In this document: positions 26,401 through 37,122 of the stretch, one piece after another | How positions within the stretch are numbered: the first letter of the stretch is position 1 | Layout: every line of letters begins with the position of its first letter | DNA from: Hippasteria phrygiana | Lineage: Eukaryota; Echinodermata; Asteroidea; Valvatida; Goniasteridae | DNA length: 64,000 bases | NCBI GenBank assembly: GCA_037893225.1 | Contig: JAZGUH010000550.1 | Location: forward strand, 496,001 to 560,000 | Direction: 5' to 3' | Notes under the pieces: model-generated | What the model was told of the DNA's origin: nothing | Database searches by the model: none | The model's input: the letters and a program-made list of their open reading frames with translations, nothing else | Position numbers and translations under genes: made by a program

Positions 26401-27840
26401 AGCAAGTCCATACCCCAGGGAATTTGACATGCATGGAGCAATAAATAGACGGTAATATGTACACAGATGTTGGCCTGAAAGAAAATAAACATTGCGAGGT
26501 TTGAATTTTCTCCACAAGTTTGAACTCTAAGAAGCCGCCGATGATTGCAACATGTAGCGCCAGATCTAAGCTATCCATACATGTCACAATTACTGCATTT
26601 GGTTGATATTTCATGCAATTATGAATGAGTAAAGCAAGTCCATACCCCAGGGAATTTGACATGCATGGAGCAATAAATAGACGGTAATATGTACACAGAT
26701 GTTGGCCGGAAAGAAAATAAACATTGCGAGGTTTGAATTTTCTCCACAAGTTTGAACTCTAAGAAGCCGCCGATGATTGCAACATGTAGCGCCAGATCTA
26801 AGCTATCCATACATGTCAAAATTACTGCATTTGGTTGATATTTCATGCAATTATGAATTAGTAAAGCAAGTCCATACCCCAGGGAATTTGACAGGCATGG
26901 AGCAATAAATAGAAGGTAATATGCACACAGATGTTGGCCGGAAAGAAAATAAACATTGCGAGGTTTGAATTTTCTCCACAAGTTTTAACTCTAAGAAGCC
27001 GCCGATAATTGCAACATGTAGCGCCAGATCTAAGCTATCCATACATGTCAAAATTACTGAATTTGGTTGATATTTCATGCAATTATGAATGAGTAAAACA
27101 AGTCCATTCCCCAGGGAATTTGACATGCATGGAGCAATAAATAGACGGTAACATGTACACAGATGTTGGCCGGAAAGAAAATAAACATTGCGAGGTTTGA
27201 ATTTTCTCTACAAGTTTTAACTCTGGGAAGCCGCCGATGATTGCAACATGTAGCGCCAGATCTAAGCTATACATACATGTCAAAATTACTGCATTTGGTT
27301 GATATTTCATGCAATTATGAATGAGTAAAGCAAGTCCATACCCCAGGGAATTTGACATGCATGGAGCAATAAATAGACGGTAATATGTACACAGATGTTG
27401 GCCGGAAAGAAAATAAACATTGCGAGGTTTGAATTTTCTCCACAAGTTTGAACTCTAAGAAGCCGCCGATGATTGCAACATGTAGCGCCAGATCTAAGCT
27501 ATCCATACATGTCAAAATTACTGCATTTGGTTGATATTTCATGCAATTATGAATGAGTAAAGCAAGACCATACCCCAGGGAATTTGACAGGCATGGAGCA
27601 ATAAATAAAAGGTAATATGCACACAGATGTTGGCCGGAAAGAAAATAAACATTGCGAGGTTTGAATTTTCTCCACAAGTTTTAACTCTAGGAAGCCGCCG
27701 ATGATTGCAACATGTAGCGCCAGATCTAAGCTATCCATACATGTCAAAATTACTGAATTTGGTTGATATTTCATGCAATTATGAATGAGTAAAGCAAGTC
27801 CATACCCCAGGGAATTTGACATGCATGGAGCAATAAATAG
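20417..27840. repeat. Large higher-order unit, first copy (32 monomers, 7424 bp)
   Basis: The unit begins with an F monomer carrying the private ggttacatg (T at 20421) and runs to the next such monomer at 27841. Compared with the following 26-monomer copy it has the same monomer order plus an inner six-monomer duplication. Before that duplication I noticed four single-base differences from the second copy: 22336 (A), 23524 (A), 23636 (T) and 24500 (C). Both copies share the private gagtaacgcaag (22915 and 30339). Confidence 0.9.
24129..26912. repeat. Inner tandem duplication of six monomers (1392 bp)
   Basis: H, C2, A, B, H, C at 24129-25520 repeats at 25521-26912. The private gtcaacatt occurs at 24496 and 25888, exactly 1392 bp apart. 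The second large unit has only one version of this stretch (31553-32944), without the private base. The gain therefore took place in the first large unit, after the base change at 24500. Confidence 0.88.
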
Positions 27841-30800
27841 ACGGTTACATGTACACAGATGTTGGCCGGAAAGAAAATAAACATTGCGAGGTTTGAATTT
27901 TCTCCACAAGTTTTAACTCCAGGAAGCCGCCGATGATTGCAACATGTAGCGCCAGATCTAAGCTATCCATACATGTCACAATTACTGCATTTGGTTGATA
28001 TTTCATGCAATTATGAATGAGTAAAGCAAGTCCATACCCCAGGGAATTTGACATGCATGGAGCAATAAATAGACGGTAATATGTACACAGATGTTGGCCG
28101 GAAAGAAAATAAACATTGCGAGGTTTGAATTTTCTCCACAAGTTTGAACTCTAAGAAGCCGCCGATGATTGCAACATGTAGCGCCAGATCTAAGCTATCC
28201 ATACATGTCAAAATTACTGCATTTGGTTGATATTTCATGCAATTATGAATGAGTAAAGCAAGTCCATACCCCAGGGAATTTGACAGGCATGGAGCAATAA
28301 ATAAAAGGTAATATGCACACAGATGGTGGCCGGAAAGAAAATAAACATTGCGAGGTTTGAATTTTCTCCACAAGTGTTAACTCTAAGAAGCCGCCGATAA
28401 TTGCAACATGTAGCGCCAGATCTAAGCTATCCGTACATGTCAAAATTACTGTATTTGGTTGATATTTCATGCAATTATGAATGAGTAAAGCAAGTCCATA
28501 CCGCAGGGAATTTGACATGCATGGAGCAATAAATAGACGGTAATATGTACACAGATGTTGACCGGAAAGAAAATAAACATTGCGAGGTTTGAATTTTCTC
28601 CACAAGTTTGAACTCTAAGAAGCCGCCGATGATTGCAACATGTAGCGCCAGATCTAAGCTATCCATACATGTCAAAATTACTGCATTTGGTTGATATTTC
28701 ATGCAATTATGAATGAGTAAAGCAAGACCATACCCCTGGGAATTTGACAGGCATGGAGCAATAAATAAAAGGTAATATGCACACAGATGTTGGCCGGAAA
28801 GAAAATAAACATTGCGAGGTTTGAATTTTCTCCACAAAATTTAACTCTAAGAAGCCGCCGATAATTGCAACATGTAGCGCCAGATCTAAGCTATCCATAC
28901 ATGTCAAAATTACTGAATTTGGTTGATATTTCATGCAATTATGAATGAGTAAAACAAGTCCATTCCCCAGGGAATTTGACATGCATGGAGCAATAAATAG
29001 ACGGTAACATGTACACAGATGTTGGCCGGAAAGAAAATAAACATTGCGAGGTTTGAATTTTCTCTACAAGTTTTAACTCTGGGAAGCCGCCGATGATTGC
29101 AACATGTAGCGCCAGATCTAAGCTATACATACATGTCAAAATTACTGCATTTGGTTGATATTTCATGCAATTATGAATGAGTAAAACAAGTCCATTCCCC
29201 AGGGAATTTGACATGCATGGAGCAATAAATAGACGGTAACATGTACACAGATGTTGGCCGGAAAGAAAATAAACATTGCGAGGTTTGAATTTTCTCTACA
29301 AGTTTTAACTCTGGGAAGCCGCCGATGATTGCAACATGTAGCGCCAGATCTAAGCTATACATACATGTCAAAATTACTGCATTTTGTTGATATTTCATGC
29401 AATTATGAATGAGTAAAGCAAGTCCATACCCCAGGGAATTTGACATGCATGGAGCAATAAATAGACGGTAATATGTACACAGATGTTGGCCGGAAAGAAA
29501 ATAAACATTGCGAGGTTTGAATTTTCTCCACAAGTTTTAACTCTAGGAAGCCGCCGATGATTGCAACATGTAGCGCCAGATCTAAGCTATCCATACATGT
29601 CAAAATTACTGCATTTGGTTGATATTTCATGCAATTATGAATGAGTAAAGCAAGACCATACCCCAGGGAATTTGACAGGCATGGAGCAATAAATAAAAGG
29701 TAATATGCACACAGATGTTGGCCGGAAAGAAAATAAACATTGCGAGGTTTGAATTTTCTCCACAAAATTTAACTCTAAGAAGCCGCCGATAATTGCAACA
29801 TGTAGCGCCAGATCTAAGCTATCCATACATGTCAAAATTACTGAATTTGGTTGATATTTCATGCAATTATGAATGAGTAAAACAAGTCCATTCCCCAGGG
29901 AATTTGACATGCATGGAGCAATAAATAGACGGTAACATGTACACAGATGTTGGCCGGAAAGAAAATAAACATTGCGAGGTTTGAATTTTCTCTACAAGTT
30001 TTATCTCTGGGAAGCCGCCGATGATTGCAACATGTAGCGCCAGATCTAAGCTATACATACATGTCAAAATTACTGCATTTGGTTGATATTTCATGCAATT
30101 ATGAATGAGTAAAGCAAGTCCATACCCCAGGGAATTTGACATGCATGGAGCAATAAATAGACGGTAATATGTACACAGATGTTGGCCGGAAAGAAAATAA
30201 ACATTGCGAGGTTTGAATTTTCTCCACAAGTTTGAACTCTAAGAAGCCGCCGATGATTGCAACATGTAGCGCCAGATCTAAGCTATCCATACATGTCAAA
30301 ATTACTGCATTTGGTTGATATTTCATGCAATTATGAATGAGTAACGCAAGTCAATACCCCAGGGAATTTGACAGGCATGGAGCAATAAATAAAAGGTAAT
30401 ATGCACACAGATGGTGGCCGGAAAGAAAATAAACATTGCGAGGTTTGAATTTTCTCCACAAGTGTTAACTCTAAGAAGCCGCCGATAATTGCAACATGTA
30501 GCGCCAGATCTAAGCTATCCGTACATGTCAAAATTACTGTATTTGGTTGATATTTCATGCAATTATGAATGAGTAAAGCAAGTCCATACCCCAGGGAATT
30601 TGACATGCATGGAGCAATAAATAGACGGTAACATGTACACAGATGTTGGCCGGAAAGAAAATAAACATTGCGAGGTTTGAATTTTCTCTACAAGTTTTAA
30701 CTCTGGGAAGCCGCCGATGATTGCAACATGTAGCGCCAGATCTAAGCTATACATACATGTCAAAATTACTGCATTTGGTTGATATTTCATGCAATTATGA

Positions 30801-33800
30801 ATGAGTAAAGCAAGTCCATACCCCAGGGAATTTGACATGCATGGAGCAATAAATAGACGGTAATATGTACACAGATGTTGGCCGGAAAGAAAATAAACAT
30901 TGCGAGGTTTGAATTTTCTCCACAAGTTTGAACTCTAAGAAGCCGCCGATGATTGCAACATGTAGCGCCAGATCTAAGCTATCCATACATGTCAAAATTA
31001 CTGCATTTGGTTGATATTTCATGCAATTATGAATGAGTAAAGCAAGTCCATACCCCAGGGAATTTGACATGCATGGAGCAATAAATAAAAGGTAATATGC
31101 ACACAGATGGTGGCCGGAAAGAAAATAAACATTGCGAGGTTTGAATTTTCTCCACAAAATTTAACTCTAAGAAGCCGCCGATAATTGCAACATGTAGCGC
31201 CAGATCTAAGCTATCCATACATGTCAAAATTACTGAATTTGGTTGATATTTCATGCAATTATGAATGAGTAAAACAAGTCCATTCCCCAGGGAATTTGAC
31301 ATGCATGGAGCAATAAATAGACGGTAACATGTACACAGATGTTGGCCGGAAAGAAAATAAACATTGCGAGGTTTGAATTTTCTCTACAAGTTTTAACTCT
31401 GGGAAGCCGCCGATGATTGCAACATGTAGCGCCAGATCTAAGCTATACATACATGTCAAAATTACTGCATTTGGTTGATATTTCATGCAATTATGAATGA
31501 GTAAAGCAAGTCCATACCCCAGGGAATTTGACATGCATGGAGCAATAAATAGACGGTAATATGTACACAGATGTTGGCCTGAAAGAAAATAAACATTGCG
31601 AGGTTTGAATTTTCTCCACAAGTTTGAACTCTAAGAAGCCGCCGATGATTGCAACATGTAGCGCCAGATCTAAGCTATCCATACATGTCACAATTACTGC
31701 ATTTGGTTGATATTTCATGCAATTATGAATGAGTAAAGCAAGTCCATACCCCAGGGAATTTGACATGCATGGAGCAATAAATAGACGGTAATATGTACAC
31801 AGATGTTGGCCGGAAAGAAAATAAACATTGCGAGGTTTGAATTTTCTCCACAAGTTTGAACTCTAAGAAGCCGCCGATGATTGCAACATGTAGCGCCAGA
31901 TCTAAGCTATCCATACATGTCAAAATTACTGCATTTGGTTGATATTTCATGCAATTATGAATTAGTAAAGCAAGTCCATACCCCAGGGAATTTGACAGGC
32001 ATGGAGCAATAAATAAAAGGTAATATGCACACAGATGTTGGCCGGAAAGAAAATAAACATTGCGAGGTTTGAATTTTCTCCACAAAATTTAACTCTAAGA
32101 AGCCGCCGATAATTGCAACATGTAGCGCCAGATCTAAGCTATCCATACATGTCAAAATTACTGAATTTGGTTGATATTTCATGCAATTATGAATGAGTAA
32201 AACAAGTCCATTCCCCAGGGAATTTGACATGCATGGAGCAATAAATAGACGGTAACATGTACACAGATGTTGGCCGGAAAGAAAATAAACATTGCGAGGT
32301 TTGAATTTTCTCTACAAGTTTTAACTCTGGGAAGCCGCCGATGATTGCAACATGTAGCGCCAGATCTAAGCTATACATACATGTCAAAATTACTGCATTT
32401 GGTTGATATTTCATGCAATTATGAATGAGTAAAGCAAGTCCATACCCCAGGGAATTTGACATGCATGGAGCAATAAATAGACGGTAATATGTACACAGAT
32501 GTTGGCCTGAAAGAAAATAAACATTGCGAGGTTTGAATTTTCTCCACAAGTTTGAACTCTAAGAAGCCGCCGATGATTGCAACATGTAGCGCCAGATCTA
32601 AGCTATCCATACATGTCACAATTACTGCATTTGGTTGATATTTCATGCAATTATGAATGAGTAAAGCAAGTCCATACCCCAGGGAATTTGACATGCATGG
32701 AGCAATAAATAGACGGTAATATGTACACAGATGTTGGCCGGAAAGAAAATAAACATTGCGAGGTTTGAATTTTCTCCACAAGTTTGAACTCTAAGAAGCC
32801 GCCGATGATTGCAACATGTAGCGCCAGATCTAAGCTATCCATACATGTCAAAATTACTGCATTTGGTTGATATTTCATGCAATTATGAATTAGTAAAGCA
32901 AGTCCATACCCCAGGGAATTTGACAGGCATGGAGCAATAAATAGAAGGTAATATGCACACAGATGTTGGCCGGAAAGAAAATAAACATTGCGAGGTTTGA
33001 ATTTTCTCCACAAGTTTTAACTCTAAGAAGCCGCCGATAATTGCAACATGTAGCGCCAGATCTAAGCTATCCATACATGTCAAAATTACTGAATTTGGTT
33101 GATATTTCATGCAATTATGAATGAGTAAAACAAGTCCATTCCCCAGGGAATTTGACATGCATGGAGCAATAAATAGACGGTAACATGTACACAGATGTTG
33201 GCCGGAAAGAAAATAAACATTGCGAGGTTTGAATTTTCTCTACAAGTTTTAACTCTGGGAAGCCGCCGATGATTGCAACATGTAGCGCCAGATCTAAGCT
33301 ATACATACATGTCAAAATTACTGCATTTGGTTGATATTTCATGCAATTATGAATGAGTAAAGCAAGTCCATACCCCAGGGAATTTGACATGCATGGAGCA
33401 ATAAATAGACGGTAATATGTACACAGATGTTGGCCGGAAAGAAAATAAACATTGCGAGGTTTGAATTTTCTCCACAAGTTTGAACTCTAAGAAGCCGCCG
33501 ATGATTGCAACATGTAGCGCCAGATCTAAGCTATCCATACATGTCAAAATTACTGCATTTGGTTGATATTTCATGCAATTATGAATGAGTAAAGCAAGAC
33601 CATACCCCAGGGAATTTGACAGGCATGGAGCAATAAATAAAAGGTAATATGCACACAGATGTTGGCCGGAAAGAAAATAAACATTGCGAGGTTTGAATTT
33701 TCTCCACAAGTTTTAACTCTAGGAAGCCGCCGATGATTGCAACATGTAGCGCCAGATCTAAGCTATCCATACATGTCAAAATTACTGAATTTGGTTGATA

Positions 33801-33872
33801 TTTCATGCAATTATGAATGAGTAAAGCAAGTCCATACCCCAGGGAATTTGACATGCATGGAGCAATAAATAG
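27841..33872. repeat. Large higher-order unit, second copy (26 monomers, 6032 bp)
   Basis: In my labels the order is F, C, E, G, A, B, B, C/D hybrid, A, B, C, E, B, C, E/A hybrid, B, H, C2, A, B, H, C2, K-like, B, C, D. It matches the first copy at an offset of 7424 bp up to about 32700, and at 6032 bp (26 monomers) after that, because the first copy has six extra monomers. It lacks the single-base changes I noticed in the first copy, so those probably arose in the first copy. Confidence 0.9.
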
Positions 33873-35210
33873 ACGGTTACATGTACACAGATGTTGGCCG
33901 GAAAGAAAATAAACATTGCGAGGTTTGAATTTTCTCCACAAGTTTTAACTCCAGGAAGCCGCCGATGATTGCAACATGTAGCGCCAGATCTAAGCTATCC
34001 ATACATGTCACAATTACTGCATTTGGTTGATATTTCATGCAATTATGAATGAGTAAAGCAAGTCCATACCCCAGGGAATTTGACATGCATGGAGCAATAA
34101 ATAGACGGTAATATGTACACAGATGTTGGCCGGAAAGAAAATAAACATTGCGAGGTTTGAATTTTCTCCACAAGTTTGAACTCTAAGAAGCCGCCGATGA
34201 TTGCAACATGTAGCGCCAGATCTAAGCTATCCATACATGTCAAAATTACTGCATTTGGTTGATATTTCATGCAATTATGAATGAGTAAAGCAAGTCCATA
34301 CCCCAGGGAATTTGACAGGCATGGAGCAATAAATAAAAGGTAATATGCACACAGATGGTGGCCGGAAAGAAAATAAACATTGCGAGGTTTGAATTTTCTC
34401 CACAAGTGTTAACTCTAAGAAGCCGCCGATAATTGCAACATGTAGCGCCAGATCTAAGCTATCCGTACATGTCAAAATTACTGTATTTGGTTGATATTTC
34501 ATGCAATTATGAATGAGTAAAGCAAGTCCATACCGCAGGGAATTTGACATGCATGGAGCAATAAATAGACGGTAATATGTACACAGATGTTGACCGGAAA
34601 GAAAATAAACATTGCGAGGTTTGAATTTTCTCCACAAGTTTGAACTCTAAGAAGCCGCCGATGATTGCAACATGTAGCGCCAGATCTAAGCTATCCATAC
34701 ATGTCAAAATTACTGCATTTGGTTGATATTTCATGCAATTATGAATGAGTAAAGCAAGACCATACCCCTGGGAATTTGACAGGCATGGAGCAATAAATAA
34801 AAGGTAATATGCACACAGATGTTGGCCGGAAAGAAAATAAACATTGCGAGGTTTGAATTTTCTCCACAAAATTTAACTCTAAGAAGCCGCCGATAATTGC
34901 AACATGTAGCGCCAGATCTAAGCTATCCATACATGTCAAAATTACTGAATTTGGTTGATATTTCATGCAATTATGAATGAGTAAAACAAGTCCATTCCCC
35001 AGGGAATTTGACATGCATGGAGCAATAAATAGACGGTAACATGTACACAGATGTTGGCCGGAAAGAAAATAAACATTGCGAGGTTTGAATTTTCTCTACA
35101 AGTTTTAACTCTGGGAAGCCGCCGATGATTGCAACATGTAGCGCCAGATCTAAGCTATACATACATGTCAAAATTACTGCATTTGGTTGATATTTCATGC
35201 AATTATGAAT
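33873..35210. repeat. Large higher-order unit, third copy, truncated (about 5.8 monomers)
   Basis: A third copy starts at the ggttacatg F monomer (33873) and follows the second copy at an offset of 6032 bp through F, C, E, G, A and most of a B monomer. Near 35211-35240 it leaves the pattern: this B ends aaagcaagtccatacccc where the second copy has aaaacaagtccattcccc at about 29181-29200. It is followed directly by the unique 234-bp monomer. Confidence 0.85.
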
Positions 35211-35264
35211 GAGTAAAGCAAGTCCATACCCCAGGGAATTTGACATGCATGGAGCAATAAATAG

Positions 35265-35498
35265 ACGGTAATATATGTACACAGATGTTGGCCTGAAAGA
35301 AAATAAACATTGCGAGGTTTGAATTTTCTCCACAAGTTTGAACTCTAAGAAGCCGCCGATGATTGCAACATGTAGCGCCAGATCTAAGCTATCCATACAT
35401 GTCAAAATTACTGCATTTGGTTGATATTTCATGCAATTATGAATTAGTAAAGCAAGTCCATACCCCAGGGAATTTGACAGGCATGGAGCAATAAATAG
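35265..35498. repeat. Only length-variant monomer in the window (234 bp)
   Basis: This monomer reads ggtaatatatgtac where relatives read ggtaatatgtac, an extra AT dinucleotide near 35271-35276. The body is an H/C2 hybrid: gttggcctg at the start, then gtcaaaatt and gaattagt. Its counterpart at 56843 has the same hybrid structure and the normal length, so the AT gain is private to this copy. Because 234 is divisible by three, the minus-strand reading frame stays open across the junction here (34971-35567). That is a side effect and not a gene. Confidence 0.93.
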
Positions 35499-36890
35499 AA
35501 GGTAATATGCACACAGATGTTGGCCGGAAAGAAAATAAACATTGCGAGGTTTGAATTTTCTCCACAAGTTTTAACTCTAAGAAGCCGCCGATAATTGCAA
35601 CATGTAGCGCCAGATCTAAGCTATCCATACATGTCAAAATTACTGAATTTGGTTGATATTTCATGCAATTATGAATGAGTAAAACAAGTCCATTCCCCAG
35701 GGAATTTGACATGCATGGAGCAATAAATAGACGGTAACATGTACACAGATGTTGGCCGGAAAGAAAATAAACATTGCGAGGTTTGAATTTTCTCTAAAAG
35801 TTTTAACTCTGGGAAGCCGCCGATGATTGCAACATGTAGTGCCAGATCTAAGCTATACATACATGTCAAAATTACTGCATTTGGTTGATATTTCATGCAA
35901 TTATGAATGAGTAAAGCAAGTCCATACCCCAGGGAATTTGACATGCATGGAGCAATAAATAGACGGTAATATGTACACAGATGTTGGCCGGAAAGAAAAT
36001 AAACATTGCGAGGTTTGAATTTTCTCCACAAGTTTGAACTCTAAGAAGCCGCCGATGATTGCAACATGTAGCGCCAGATCTAAGCTATCCATACATGTCA
36101 AAATTACTGCATTTGGTTGATATTTCATGCAATTATGAATGAGTAAAGCAAGACCATACCCCAGGGAATTTGACAGGCATGGAGCAATAAATAAAAGGTA
36201 ATATGCACACAGATGTTGGCCGGAAAGAAAATAAACATTGCGAGGTTTGAATTTTCTCCACAAGTTTTAACTCTAGGAAGCCGCCGATGATTGCAACATG
36301 TAGCGCCAGATCTAAGCTATCCATACATGTCAAAATTACTGAATTTGGTTGATATTTCATGCAATTATGAATGAGTAAAGCAAGTCCATACCCCAGGGAA
36401 TTTGACATGCATGGAGCAATAAATAGACGGTAACATGTACACAGATGTTGGCCGGAAAGAAAATAAACATTGCGAGGTTTGAATTGTCTCCACAAGTTTT
36501 AACTCCAGGAAGCCGCCGATGATTGCAACATGTAGCGCCAGATCTAAGCTATCCATACATGTCACAATTACTGCATTTGGTTGATATTTCATGCAATTAT
36601 GAATGAGTAAAGCAAGTCCATACCCCAGGGAATTTGACATGCATGGAGCAATAAATAGACGGTAATATGTACACAGATGTTGGCCGGAAAGAAAATAAAC
36701 ATTGCGAGGTTTGAATTTTCTCCACAAGTTTGAACTCTAAGAAGCCGCCGATGATTGCAACATGTAGCGCCAGATCTAAGCTATCCATACATGTCAAAAT
36801 TACTGCATTTGGTTGATATTTCATGCAATTATGAATGAGTAAAGCAAGTCCATACCCCAGGGAATTTGACAGGCATGGAGCAATAAATAA

Positions 36891-37122
36891 AAGGTAATAT
36901 GCACACAGATGGTGGCCGGAAAGAAAATAAACATTGCGAGGTTTGAATTTTCTCCACAAGTGTTAACTCTAAGAAGCCGCCGATAATTGCAACATGTAGC
37001 GCCAGATCTAAGCTATCCATACATGTCAAAATTACTGCATTTGGTTGATATTTCATGCAATTATGAATGAGTAAAGCAAGACCATACCCCAGGGAATTTG
37101 ACAGGCATGGAGCAATAAATAA
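36891..37122. repeat. Hybrid monomer E/G marking a one-monomer loss
   Basis: The first part is type E (gatggtggcc, acaagtgttaactctaag, gataattgc). The second part is the tail of a G-like monomer (ctatccatac, ctgcattt, agaccatacccc, gacaggc). The partner block has a full E followed by a full G at 58467-58930. An exchange between monomer positions of about 95 and 128 would fuse the two and delete 232 bp. Confidence 0.8.

Noticed and set aside
20417..33872. Treating the near-identical large units purely as an assembly artefact
   Set aside because: The copies carry different private bases (22336, 23524, 23636, 24500) and differ by six monomers, which argues for distinct genomic copies. An assembly problem cannot be excluded without reads, so I keep it as a caution rather than a conclusion.
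34971..35567. A 198-codon minus-strand reading frame, the longest in the window
   Set aside because: It is two of the usual repeat-derived frames joined because the 234-bp monomer happens to be divisible by three. It depends wholly on the 2-bp insertion.
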